Below, piece after piece: positions 18,860 through 27,053 of a stretch of 64,000 bases of DNA; the stretch's first letter is position 1; each line of letters starts with the position of its first letter. The stretch spans positions 1,398,650-1,462,649 of the forward strand of contig NZ_JAIOTY010000001.1 in the NCBI RefSeq assembly GCF_019931275.1, in the 5' to 3' direction. The DNA comes from Nitratidesulfovibrio sp. SRB-5. Its GTDB lineage: Bacteria; Desulfobacterota; Desulfovibrionia; Desulfovibrionales; Desulfovibrionaceae. The notes beneath the pieces are model-generated. The model saw only the letters and a list, made by a program, of their open reading frames with translations, had not been told where the DNA came from and did not search any database. Made by a program: the position numbers and the translations under genes.

Positions 18860-19108
18860 GTGTCCTCCACTGTTGGATGTGCGGAGAGCAACAAGTACGT
18901 ATCCGAGGGGTGTTTGTCAATGAGTCGCGCCGATGCCTATAGCAAGCATCTATGGATTGGGGGCCGGGCGGGCAGGCCGAAGCTGCGGCTGCACCAGAAA
19001 AAAAGGCTGCACGAATGCAACCCATTGGATTCATGAATGGCGGGGGCATGGGGGCGGCGCGTGCCGGACGGGCCCGGCAAAGGGCGTGATGCCAATGGCG
19101 GGGCGGCC

Positions 19109-19402
19109 TCAGGATGCGTCGGACGTGCGCGCGCTGAGGGGCCGTTCGGAAACCACTTCGAATCCGGCGTTGCGCGCCCGGATGCGCACGGCACCCACCT
19201 GCTGGGCCAGCCGCTGGCTGATGCAGAAGGTGTAGCCGTCCACCTGCATCACATGGTCGCGTTCGGTGGGTTCGTCGGGACCCAGCACGAGGTGCGGCCC
19301 CTTGCTGCCGCGAGGCGAAACGTAGATGCGGATGGGGCTTTGGGGGTTTTCCGAAAAGTATTCTTCCAGAATGCCCCGTGCGTCGTGTTCGAGGGTGATC
19401 AT
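19109..19402 (-). CDS. HesB-like paralogue with Ser in place of Sec/Cys
   Basis: A 97-residue protein that aligns without gaps to the neighbouring selenoprotein over residues 1-89: IRIYVSPRGSKGPHL against IRVYLAPGGUSGPRL, and DGYTFCIS against GGYTFCVN. Residue 33 is Ser where the neighbour has Sec, and the C-terminal Cys-Gly tail is missing; only Cys60 is shared. It therefore cannot hold an Fe-S cluster in the usual A-type way. ATG 19400-19402 follows AAGGAAACGG. The 249-base gap to the selenoprotein leaves open whether both are in one transcript. A tandem duplication with divergence is the simplest origin. Confidence 0.82.
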   Translation of the reverse strand: MITLEHDARGILEEYFSENPQSPIRIYVSPRGSKGPHLVLGPDEPTERDHVMQVDGYTFCISQRLAQQVGAVRIRARNAGFEVVSERPLSARTSDAS

Positions 19403-19633
19403 GTCCGTTTCCTTGCGGCCTGTGGCGACGTTGGGCCATACCCTACCGCAGAACTGGTGAAAAGGCCAACCGAATGAGCGCGCGATGACCGCGCAATGGC
19501 CCTGCGGTGCCGACGGGGAGCGTAACAGTGCGCCAGCGCGCCCCCAAAGTCTGGCCGTGGACGGTTTGCCAAGCCGCCGGAAACCGGTTAGCAATGAAGA
19601 TAGCTACCAATTCCCACCGGACGGGTGAACCCG

Positions 19634-20167
19634 ATGGAACAGACCATTCTGCTGACGGAAGAGGAAATGCGCCGGGCACTGGAGCGCTTGGCCTATCAGG
19701 TGCTGGAACGCCACGGCGAGTGTGCGGGCCTTGTGCTTGTGGGCATCCAGCGGCGGGGGGCCGACATCGCGGCCCGTCTTGGCCGCGTCATCGCCGAGCG
19801 CCTTGGCTGCGTGTTGCCATCGGGCGCGCTGGACATCAACCTGTACCGCGACGACTGGACCACCCTGTCCGCCAAGCCCGCCATCGGGCCGTCGGACATT
19901 CCCGTGGATCTGGACGGGCGGGACGTGCTGCTGGTGGACGACGTGCTGTTCACCGGGCGCACCATCCGCGCCGCGCTGGAGGCACTGCTGGACTACGGCA
20001 GGCCCCGCCGCGTTGAACTGTTGGTGCTGGTGGACCGGGGGCATCGCGAATTGCCCATCCACGCCGACTACGTGGGCCGCACCGTGAACACGGGCCGCAA
20101 CGAGCAGGTGGACGTGCTGCTGCGCGAGCGCGACGGGCGGGACGAGGTGTTGTTGTCCTCTCATTAG
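19634..20167 (+). CDS. pyrR: PyrR bifunctional regulator/uracil phosphoribosyltransferase
   Basis: A 177-residue PRTase-fold protein of the PyrR family. It binds UMP and attenuates pyr mRNA in many bacteria and has weak uracil phosphoribosyltransferase activity. The PRPP-binding motif is VLLVDDVLFTGRTIRAALEA at about residues 95-114. The N-terminal LVGIQRRGADIAARL and the family's GALDINLYRDDW are clear, and the C-terminal VDRGHRELPI is typical. ATG 19634 is used; GTG 19625 is the alternative. No pyr biosynthesis gene is next to it, so any target would be elsewhere. Confidence 0.92.
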   Translation: MEQTILLTEEEMRRALERLAYQVLERHGECAGLVLVGIQRRGADIAARLGRVIAERLGCVLPSGALDINLYRDDWTTLSAKPAIGPSDIPVDLDGRDVLLVDDVLFTGRTIRAALEALLDYGRPRRVELLVLVDRGHRELPIHADYVGRTVNTGRNEQVDVLLRERDGRDEVLLSSH

Positions 20168-20216
20168 GGCGGCGGGTTTCTGCATATCCGCGCCGCCCGC
20201 GTGTGGCGCATGAAAA

Positions 20217-20249
20217 ACGGGGCGATGCCGTGTTGCGGCGCCGCCCCGT
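20217..20249. terminator. Hairpin between convergent pyrR and the MprF-like gene
   Basis: Eight-base stem ACGGGGCG / CGCCCCGT 50 bases after the pyrR stop, with an A-run before and TTGT after it, so it could act on both strands. Confidence 0.6.
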
Positions 20250-20256
20250 TGTCATT

Positions 20257-20304
20257 CCGTTGCTGTGTCTGTTGTCGTGTCCGTTGCTGTGTCTGTTGTC
20301 GCGC
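20257..20304. repeat. 24-bp direct repeat, two copies
   Basis: CCGTTGCTGTGTCTGTTGTC plus four bases, repeated twice in direct contact in the gap between pyrR and the MprF-like gene; the second copy differs only in its last bases. Confidence 0.8.
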
Positions 20305-20330
20305 CGTGCGCGAAAGATGCAAGGGAGCTG

Positions 20331-22094
20331 CTAGTCGTTTCCAGGCTTGCCGGTCTGGCCGTTATGGCCGTTATGATTGGACTGGCCGTTATGGTCGGCA
20401 TGCTCCGGCTTCTTGCGGCGCAGGGCATTTTCGCGGATGCGCTGGGCCGCGCGGTAGATGCGCCGGAACCGTTCGCGCCGCGCCGCGGTGAATTCTCCAA
20501 GGCGTCCGTGCAGCGGAAAGGCCATGCGCCGCAGCATGAACACCGCCAGCACAATGGCTATGCCGCCAAAGGCACGCAGCAGGCGGGCGGCGTCATTTTC
20601 CGCCGCGAAGGTCCACCACAGGTCGGCGGTGTAGGGCACACGACCGTGCACGAACAGCCCCAGCAGCAGGGCACAGCCCACCACCAGCAGCACCGCCACC
20701 ATCCAGCGCACGGTGAATCGTTCGCGCAGCAGCGAGGTGCGGCGGAAGAAGCGCCGTCGGGTCACGCACAACGAGGCCAGCACCAGCGCCAGCAGGATGG
20801 CTTCCTGCCAGTCCAGCCCCTTCAGCACGCAACTGGCGATGCCCAGCACCACCAGCGCAGTCACCAGCCGCCAGGCCGAAGCCAGGCGGCGTTGCAGCCC
20901 GCGTGAAAGCAGCAGCAGCCCCACCCCCGCCACGCCGCCCATGAAGTGGGCGGATTCCATGGCCCACAGCGGCACGCTGGCCGCCAGCACGGCACGGCTG
21001 TCCGCAGCAAGGGGGATGGCGCTGGAGAACAGCAGGATCAGCCCCGCGGCAAAGGCCAGGTAGGCCATCAGGGTATGCGACAGGGCGTCGGTCCAGCGGC
21101 CCGCCTCGTCCAGCATCCGTTCCGCCTCGTGGCGGCGCAGGTGCAGTTCGTGCCCGCCCAGCAGCACGGCGGCGAACAGCAGCGGCAGCAGGTAGTAGAT
21201 GAACCGGAAGCTGATCAGCGCGGCAATGACCGTCTGGGGCGAATGGGTGTGCGACAGGCTGAGGATGACCAGTTCGAACACGCCCGCGCCGCCGGGCACG
21301 TGGCTGAGCACCACGGCCACGACGGCCATCAGGTACACGGAAAGAAACTGGATGAAGTCCAGCCCGAGATCGGCGGGCATCAGCACGAACAGGCAGCCCG
21401 CCGCCACCACCAGGTCCAGCCCGGCCACCAGGGTCTGCATGATGGCCAGCCGGAAGGGCGGCAGCGCGAATTCCTTGCCCATGACCTTGATGGGGTGCTT
21501 CGCCACCAGCGTCAGGATGTGGTAGCCGATGGTCAGCGCCAGCAGCACCACGCCCAGCAGGCGCACGTCGCGCACGGGAATGTCGAGCGATTCGGGCACC
21601 GGCAGCGGCTGGATGATGAACACGGCACCGGCCACGCCCAGCGCGCCCACCCAGAAGGTGATGGCCAGCATGACCACCAGGCGCACCACGTCCACCACCG
21701 AAAAGCCCCAGGCCGAATAGAACCGGTAGCGCACCGAGCTGCCGCCCAGCAGCGCCCCGAAGTTGTAGCTGGTCACGCAGCCCACGAACGAGACAAGGGC
21801 GGTGCGGGTGAGGGAAAGCGGCTTGTTGATGGCGCGCAGCGCCAGCGCGTCGTACCCCACCAGCACCAGGTAGTTGAACACCATCAGCACAATGGAGGCC
21901 ACGATGCTGGTCATGGGCATCTGGCGCATGCTCTCGCGGATTTCGTCGATATGGTATTTGCTGACTTCGTTGTACAGCAGCCACACCGCTCCGCAGAATA
22001 CTGCGAACACCGCAACCTTGCCCAGCGAACGCAGGTGTTTCTTCCACGGTGGGGAATGCTTGGGAGCGGCGGAATCGACGTCTGTGTGCTTCAT
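20331..22094 (-). CDS. MprF-type flippase-domain membrane protein without synthase domain
   Basis: A 587-residue polytopic membrane protein related to the N-terminal flippase region of lysyl-phosphatidylglycerol synthetase MprF (UPF0104). About 13-14 hydrophobic segments are visible. Characteristic stretches are NFGALLGGSSVRYRFYSAWG, LSHVPGGAGVFELVILSLSH and RFIYYLLPLLFAAVLLGGHE. The soluble C-terminal aminoacyl-phosphatidylglycerol synthase domain of MprF is absent; instead the protein ends in a basic segment and a His/Asn/Gly tail (NGQSNHNGHNGQTGKPGND) encoded by 9-bp repeats. It may move a lipid or isoprenoid-linked substrate. ATG 22092-22094; the upstream 790 bases carry no gene. Confidence 0.82.
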   Translation of the reverse strand: MKHTDVDSAAPKHSPPWKKHLRSLGKVAVFAVFCGAVWLLYNEVSKYHIDEIRESMRQMPMTSIVASIVLMVFNYLVLVGYDALALRAINKPLSLTRTALVSFVGCVTSYNFGALLGGSSVRYRFYSAWGFSVVDVVRLVVMLAITFWVGALGVAGAVFIIQPLPVPESLDIPVRDVRLLGVVLLALTIGYHILTLVAKHPIKVMGKEFALPPFRLAIMQTLVAGLDLVVAAGCLFVLMPADLGLDFIQFLSVYLMAVVAVVLSHVPGGAGVFELVILSLSHTHSPQTVIAALISFRFIYYLLPLLFAAVLLGGHELHLRRHEAERMLDEAGRWTDALSHTLMAYLAFAAGLILLFSSAIPLAADSRAVLAASVPLWAMESAHFMGGVAGVGLLLLSRGLQRRLASAWRLVTALVVLGIASCVLKGLDWQEAILLALVLASLCVTRRRFFRRTSLLRERFTVRWMVAVLLVVGCALLLGLFVHGRVPYTADLWWTFAAENDAARLLRAFGGIAIVLAVFMLRRMAFPLHGRLGEFTAARRERFRRIYRAAQRIRENALRRKKPEHADHNGQSNHNGHNGQTGKPGND

Positions 22095-22884
22095 GCGGAG
22101 ATTATGCCGTCTGGGGATGAGGGTGTTTACGTGTGCCGCGTTGCCACACCTGTCGGCGCGGAGGAACGCAGCCTACACTGGAGACCCGGTTACGGCAAGG
22201 CTGCGGGGCATGAATTCCCGCGAGGGGCATGTCGTTTCCACCGGGGGCGCGCGACGGGAATGCGGTTTTGTGCGCGGTACGTATGGTCGGCCATGCGGGG
22301 CTGGCGGCGAGGGCGGGTTTTGCACGCGGATCGGGCGTTGCCGCAAGGGGGGCAGCGGGGATGGCCCGCGCGGTTTTCGCCATGCCGCATGGCGCGCGGT
22401 TCGGCTGGCGATGCGCCGGGGCGTTGCGGCTGGCCCCTGGATTGCCTGTTTCAGTTTTGGGGCATGTCTCGTGTGTTTCACGGCTTCGGGAAACATGGCG
22501 GGTTCGGCCTATCCATGGACAGTGCATGAATATTTTTTCCTGTCGCATGGCAGTGTTGTGCCAAGAAGTCGGTTTCGTAGCATTTCTGTCGCTTGAACAC
22601 GTTTCAATGGTGCAGTAGAAGAGCGTTCCGCAGAGGGACTGTGCCCCGGCTGCATGGCGCCGCGCATGTGCGAGGCGCCCGTTTGGCGTGTCCGCAGCCG
22701 CAGTGCGGGCAGGCGCGCGCCGCATTCGGCAAGGGGTTGCCCGTGGGCGTCGCGTTGGTACCTTTTCATGCCGCATCACGCTGCCGCAGTGTGCCGGGGC
22801 GCGATACAGGGCGGGGGGGCCTTTGACGGCGCGGGATGGTGGTATGCATCACCGCCCGCTGACCGCGCGGGCCGAAGGAAGGAT
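22095..22884. other. Long gene-free stretch
   Basis: About 790 bases between divergent genes. Frames are open on both strands but show no ribosome sites, domains or sensible composition. A slightly AT-richer part at 22525-22625 (TGAATATTTTTTCC) could hold promoters for either flank. Nothing else could be supported. Confidence 0.5.
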
Positions 22885-24201
22885 ATGGACGCAGTGAGTC
22901 CTGGGCAGGAGATGTACCGCTGGATGGCGGACCTCTTTCCCATTTGCAGGAGCCTTACCGGTGACGGGGTGCGCGAGACGCTGCGCTACCTTGGCGATTT
23001 GCTGCCGGGCCTGCACCTGCACGAGGTGCCCAGCGGCACGCAGTGTTTCGACTGGACCGTGCCGGACGAGTGGAACATCCGCGATGCCTGGGTGGCCGAC
23101 ATGCGGGGCAACCGGCTGATCGACTTCAAGGCCAGCAACCTGCACGTGGTGGGCTATTCCGAGCCGGTGGACACCGTGGTGACCCGCGAGGAACTGGACG
23201 CCCGGCTCTACTCGCTGCCCGACCAGCCGGACGCCATTCCCTACGTGACCTCGTACTACAAGCGCACCTGGGGCTTCTGCATCGCGCACGACAAGCGCGA
23301 GGCGCTGGGCCCCGGCCCGTTCCGGGTGGTGATTGATTCCACCCTGGCCCCCGGCCACATGACCTGCGCCGACCTGTTCCTGCCCGGCCGTTCGGAAAAG
23401 ACGGTGGTGCTGTCCACCTACGTCTGCCATCCCTCCATGGCCAACAACGAGCTTTCCGGCCCGGTGCTGCAAACGGCCATGGCCCGCCACCTGATGCAGC
23501 GCGACCGCGAGTTGTCGTACCTGCTGGTGTTCGTGCCGGAAACCATCGGCACCATCTGGTACCTCAGCCGGCATCTGGCCGAGATGCAGCGCAATGTGGT
23601 GGCCGGCTTCGTGCTGAGCTGCACGGGCGACGACCGCGCGTGGTCGTACCTGCCCTCGCGCCACGGGAACACCCTGTCCGACCGCACCCTGCTGCACGTG
23701 CTGGGCGCCTACCATCCGGACTTCAAGCGATACACCTTTCTGGACCGGGCCAGCGACGAGCGCCAGTACAACAGCCCCGGCGTGGACCTGCCCATCATTC
23801 CCTTTGCGCGCAGCCTGTACCGGCACTATCCGGAATATCATACTTCGCTGGACGACCTTTCCGTGGTGTCTGCGGCGGGGCTGGACAATTCGTTCACCAC
23901 GCTGGCGCGATGCCTGGACATCATAGAGAACAACCGCACCTGGCGCACCACCTGCCTGTGCGAGCCGCAACTGGGCAAGCGCGGCCTGTACCCCACCACT
24001 TCCATGAAGAACGGGTACTGCAACAAGGTGAACATCATCATCGACTATCTGGCCTACGCTGACGGCACGCTGGACCTGGTGCAGATTGCCGACCGCATCG
24101 GCGTGCCCGCAGACGAGTGCATCCCCGTGGTGCGCGAACTGGTGGCGGCGGGCGTGCTGGCCCCGGTGGGGCAAGTGGAGCAAGTGGAGCAGGTTGAGTA
24201 G
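22885..24201 (+). CDS. DUF4910 aminopeptidase-like protein with C-terminal winged helix
   Basis: A 438-residue protein of the DUF4910/DUF2172 group, which has an M28-type zinc aminopeptidase fold with an inserted domain and is often found with polysaccharide genes. Likely metal-site segments are VCHPSMANNELSGP (180-193), VPETIG (217-222) and EYHTSLDDLS (318-327). The usual Asp of the ANDNLSG motif is Asn here (ANNELSG), so catalysis is uncertain. The last ~80 residues (LAYADGTLDLVQIADRIGVP) look like a winged helix. ATG 22885 follows GAAGGAAGG. The C-terminal QVEQVEQVE comes from 9-bp repeats that continue past the stop. Confidence 0.85.
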   Translation: MDAVSPGQEMYRWMADLFPICRSLTGDGVRETLRYLGDLLPGLHLHEVPSGTQCFDWTVPDEWNIRDAWVADMRGNRLIDFKASNLHVVGYSEPVDTVVTREELDARLYSLPDQPDAIPYVTSYYKRTWGFCIAHDKREALGPGPFRVVIDSTLAPGHMTCADLFLPGRSEKTVVLSTYVCHPSMANNELSGPVLQTAMARHLMQRDRELSYLLVFVPETIGTIWYLSRHLAEMQRNVVAGFVLSCTGDDRAWSYLPSRHGNTLSDRTLLHVLGAYHPDFKRYTFLDRASDERQYNSPGVDLPIIPFARSLYRHYPEYHTSLDDLSVVSAAGLDNSFTTLARCLDIIENNRTWRTTCLCEPQLGKRGLYPTTSMKNGYCNKVNIIIDYLAYADGTLDLVQIADRIGVPADECIPVVRELVAAGVLAPVGQVEQVEQVE

Positions 24202-24210
24202 GTTGAGTAG
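24172..24210. repeat. 9-bp repeats spanning the stop codon
   Basis: CAAGTGGAG, CAAGTGGAG, CAGGTTGAG, TAGGTTGAG, then TAGAGG. A C-to-T change turned a CAG codon into the TAG stop, so the present C-terminus was set by a point mutation within the repeat. Confidence 0.85.
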
Positions 24211-24355
24211 AGGGAGTGATGTTGCGAAGGGAAAAGCAAGGCGGTGCGCGGCGGAGCAGGGCGCCCGAAGGGCCTGGCTGCCGGATGCTTGCAAGCGGCG
24301 GGCGGATGTGCCGTCCTCACCCACCGGAACAACCCTGATGCGCGATAGATTGCAA

Positions 24356-24393
24356 TGAAAACAAGGCCCCCGGTGTCATGCCGGGGGCCTTGT
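24356..24393. terminator. Strong GC hairpin terminator
   Basis: Perfect 13-base stem ACAAGGCCCCCGG / CCGGGGGCCTTGT around TGTCATG. A-rich sequence stands on its left, so it would end the minus-strand gene at 24422 and also the plus-strand DUF4910 gene. Confidence 0.85.
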
Positions 24394-24421
24394 GCGTGCT
24401 GCGGGTGGGAATGTCTTCGGA

Positions 24422-24910
24422 TCAGTCCAGTTCCTCGTCTTCCATGTCTTCGCCAAAGCCGTGGTAGTCGGCCAGACGGCGCGCCTTTTTCAGGGCTTCC
24501 GCGCATTCCTTGGCGATGGCCTGAATGCCCTTGGCGGAGACGGCATCGGTTGTGTGGGCTTCGGGCTGTTGTGTGCCGTCATCCTGACCTGCGCTGCCCC
24601 CCTGACCCGCGCCAGCACTGCCCATGGCGTTGGCGCGCATGGCGTCGGTGAAAATCCAGACGCGGTTGGTGAGGTAGCGGCTGTCACCCGCCGTCCACGC
24701 GGCGCTGCCGCTCTTGCATGCGGCGGGGATGATGCCGCGCGTGCCCGGCCTGTCCGTGAAGCACTGGACGTACAGGCTATAGTCCGCCTCCCGCCGCACC
24801 TCCACGAAGGCGCACAGGGCGTGCTCGTCCTCTTTGTCCATGCCCTTGGAGGTGGTAGGGATGGCCCCTTCTTCGAGAAGGTCGTGCGGTGCAAGGTGGA
24901 AGACGTTCAT
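24422..24910 (-). CDS. Hypothetical protein
   Basis: A 162-residue soluble acidic protein of normal GC content. It has a globular N-terminal part (HALCAFVEVRREADYSLYVQ, then AACKSGSAAW and SRYLTNRVWIFTDAMR), a low-complexity linker (GSAGAGQGGSAGQDDG) and a helical acidic C-terminus (ECAEALKKARRLADY, GEDMEDEELD). ATG 24908-24910 has only a weak upstream GAG. No family was recognised. Confidence 0.65.
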   Translation of the reverse strand: MNVFHLAPHDLLEEGAIPTTSKGMDKEDEHALCAFVEVRREADYSLYVQCFTDRPGTRGIIPAACKSGSAAWTAGDSRYLTNRVWIFTDAMRANAMGSAGAGQGGSAGQDDGTQQPEAHTTDAVSAKGIQAIAKECAEALKKARRLADYHGFGEDMEDEELD

Positions 24911-24952
24911 TTAAAGGCTCGTGTGTTGAAATAAAGGGTGATTGATGTGAAA

Positions 24953-25951
24953 TCATGAATCCTGTTGTATGCGTAGTGTCGCCAGTTTCATGGATTCGAG
25001 AACGGATTCCTGCCATCCCGTAGGTAGGTCAACAGTAAGCGTAAGGATGTGCTCGCCGGGTGTTGAAGCGTTGCTTATTATTTCATTAATAGCTTTGGGT
25101 AGTTCGGAAATCTTCGTTATTGTTGAGCCTGCTATTCCCTGTAGATGACGATGAACATCTTTGAATGGATCGTCTACTAGTGTGAAATGAACGGACTCTT
25201 CCCATTCCAAGAGGCGTTGACATGCTTCAGCGCAAAGGCGGCAAGCGTATAGTATGTCAGCTTCGTTGCCTGGGGTTCCGGGAGCACCGCATGCTCGGTT
25301 TAGTTCAAAATTCGTGATCGCGCCTATTGATTCGATAATGTTTAAAATTTCATCAAGCTTATATTGAAACCAAGTGAAGAAGTGTTTTGTGGAGACTTTT
25401 TTAATTTTCTTTGTGTATAGCCTTTGGTTTAAGGCGTTCCAGCGTCTTAGTATTGGCGCAGCTTCATATCGTAATGCCTCAGCCATGAGAAGATATTCCC
25501 ATAAATCATCTTTATTTACAATGAGGCGTTCAGCCCTGTAGCTCATTCGTCCGAGTTCTTCAAGATGTCGTAATTCGTACTGATGGCGTATCGCAGCAGC
25601 ATTCTTGCCGACGAGTTTTGCTATTTTTTCTTCATGGTCGCGTATCCATGCGTATAAAATATCTGAAGGATATTTTAATGGATCGTCGTCGATGATTTTG
25701 TGACAGTTGCTGCAAAGCCATATTGCATTCGATATATGGCTCCGCTCAGCCTCTGTCATGCTTGGATCATAACGTGCGGATCCAGGATTCGCGCCAGAAA
25801 TGTGCGCAGCCTCTCCAACATTAATAGATTGTGTGGGGTTGCTTGAAGGTCCACTTGTGAGTGCATTGCATTCTGGGTTAGAGCAGCGAGAAGCTGCCCG
25901 TTTGGCTAAGGCTGCAATGACTGCTGGTTTAAATCTGCTCTCAGTTGCCAT
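24953..25951 (-). CDS. HNH-domain protein, AT-rich, next to tRNA-Ser
   Basis: A 332-residue protein with an N-terminal HNH-type zinc/nuclease motif: SRCSNPEC (Cys23, Cys28), GEAAHISGANPGSARYDP (His50), SNAIWLCSNCHKIIDD (Asn76, Cys80, Cys83, His84). Residues from ~100 onward form a helical region and a C-terminal alpha/beta part without a known name. Base composition is much more AT-rich than the flanking genes, which indicates transfer. ATG 25949-25951 is chosen because MATESRFKPAVIAALAKRA leads straight into the HNH; the frame extends upstream into the tRNA terminator. It lies immediately 3' of tRNA-Ser, a common insertion place. HNH proteins of this kind occur in phage, restriction and other defence contexts, but no partner gene is seen. 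Confidence 0.8.
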   Translation of the reverse strand: MATESRFKPAVIAALAKRAASRCSNPECNALTSGPSSNPTQSINVGEAAHISGANPGSARYDPSMTEAERSHISNAIWLCSNCHKIIDDDPLKYPSDILYAWIRDHEEKIAKLVGKNAAAIRHQYELRHLEELGRMSYRAERLIVNKDDLWEYLLMAEALRYEAAPILRRWNALNQRLYTKKIKKVSTKHFFTWFQYKLDEILNIIESIGAITNFELNRACGAPGTPGNEADILYACRLCAEACQRLLEWEESVHFTLVDDPFKDVHRHLQGIAGSTITKISELPKAINEIISNASTPGEHILTLTVDLPTGWQESVLESMKLATLRIQQDS

Positions 25952-25981
25952 CTTCCGGCTCCTTGATGGCAGAGATGTAAA

Positions 25982-26014
25982 TAAAAAAGCCCGTGCTCGC
26001 ACGGGCTTTTTTAT
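25982..26014. terminator. Terminator of tRNA-Ser
   Basis: Stem AAAAAAGCCCGTG / CACGGGCTTTTTT around a short loop. On the minus strand it directly follows tRNA-Ser and ends in a T-run; the symmetric sequence also works on the plus strand. Confidence 0.85.
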
Positions 26015-26019
26015 TTACA

Positions 26020-26113
26020 TGGCGGAGAGGGTGGGATTCGAACCCACGTACCGGCTACTAACCGATAACTCGATTTCGAGTCGAGCGCGTTACGGCCACT
26101 TCGCTACCTCTCC
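26020..26113 (-). tRNA. tRNA-Ser (anticodon CGA)
   Basis: 94 bases on the minus strand including an encoded CCA. The acceptor arms GGAGAGG / CCTCTCC pair fully with discriminator G. The anticodon stem CTCGA / TCGAG encloses the loop CTCGAAA (anticodon CGA, reads UCG). A long variable arm typical of tRNA-Ser and the T arm GTGGG-TTCGAAT-CCCAC are present. Confidence 0.95.
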
Positions 26114-26253
26114 GCGTTGCCAACCGGGGCTTGCCCGTGGCGGAGTGACCTTTTAGGAAATTTCCGGATGGAATGCAAGCCCCAAGACGAACGCGGCGCG
26201 CGCAGGCGGTGGCTGGCTGTTCTGTCAGGACCACTTAGAACGGGGATTTTTTG

Positions 26254-26282
26254 TGGCGGAGAGGGTGGAATTCGAACCCACG
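26254..26282 (-). other. Duplicated 3' end of tRNA-Ser (att-like remnant)
   Basis: 29 bases identical to the 3' end of the tRNA-Ser gene (T arm, acceptor strand and CCA), except for one change in the T stem that leaves a G-U pair. No 5' acceptor strand or anticodon arm is found next to it, so it is not a working tRNA. Such fragments are left by integration or decay at tRNA 3' ends. Confidence 0.75.
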
Positions 26283-26358
26283 GCGGGTGTGGAATGTTTC
26301 GTTTTTCCCCCACGTCCTCAGTCATGGTGAAGGTGGGACAGCCAAGTGTCCCGCTCAC

Positions 26359-26886
26359 CTACCTTCGCTCCCGGAAAAACTCCTGCAACAGCACGCCGCA
26401 CTCCGCCGCACGCACGTGGCCCATGTGCCATACCCGGTGGTTGTGAAAGGGCTGGTCCAGCGCGTCCAGACAGGAAGTGACGGCCCCGGCCTTCAGGTCA
26501 GGCGCACCGTACACCACGCCCGCCACGCGGGCATGCACCATGGCCCCGGCGCACATCAGGCAGGGTTCCAGCGTCACCACCAGCACCGTGCCGTCCAGCC
26601 GGTAGTTGCCGGTACTGCGGCAGGCCTCGCGCAGGGCCACCATTTCCGCGTGGGCGGACGGGTCGTGCGTGGCCACGGGGGTGTTGTGTCCCGTGCCGAT
26701 GATGCGCCCCTGCCGGTCTACCACCACCGCGCCCACGGGCACCTCGCCAAGGATCGCAGCCTTGCGGGCCTGTGCGATGGCGGCATCCATCAGCGCATCC
26801 CACGTCCAGCCGGGCGGGGCAGGGGGCACGGGGCCAGCCGGTCCGCGCAGGGCGTAGGGCGGCAGGATGAAGGCGTCGTCGGTCAC
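26359..26886 (-). CDS. tadA: tRNA-specific adenosine deaminase
   Basis: Deaminates A34 to inosine in tRNA-Arg(ACG); two tRNA-Arg genes with that anticodon lie at 41.5-41.7 kb. The 175-residue zinc deaminase has SAHAEMVALREA (His79 ligand, catalytic Glu81) and TLEPCLMCAGA (Cys109, Cys112), with VPVGAVVV before them. The start is taken as GTG 26884-26886, which has GGAG at spacing eight; the frame stays open upstream without similarity. About 30 residues before the deaminase fold are proline-rich and not typical. Confidence 0.92.
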   Translation of the reverse strand: MTDDAFILPPYALRGPAGPVPPAPPGWTWDALMDAAIAQARKAAILGEVPVGAVVVDRQGRIIGTGHNTPVATHDPSAHAEMVALREACRSTGNYRLDGTVLVVTLEPCLMCAGAMVHARVAGVVYGAPDLKAGAVTSCLDALDQPFHNHRVWHMGHVRAAECGVLLQEFFRERR

Positions 26887-26897
26887 TATGCTGCTCC

Positions 26898-26938
26898 GAA
26901 AAATATCCGGCCCGGTTGCCGTCTGGTGGCCGGGCCGG
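26898..26938 (-). terminator. Terminator of the LOG-family gene
   Basis: On the minus strand, CCGGCCCGG / CCGGGCCGG is followed by ATATTTTT. It sits between the LOG gene and tadA, so the two are probably separate transcripts. Confidence 0.78.
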
Positions 26939-27053
26939 TTTCTGTTACGTCCTTGGCGCGGCGAAGGCCCGCAAGCCCCGTCCACCGCGCCAGTGGCGTG
27001 TCGTCACAAGCAAACCTCTTGTTCTCTGCCAAGCACGCTCGTGACGGCACGGC

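Noticed and set aside
26117-26446. Open frame containing GEGGIRTHGGCG
   Set aside because: It reads through the duplicated tRNA-Ser 3' end; no ribosome site or protein character.
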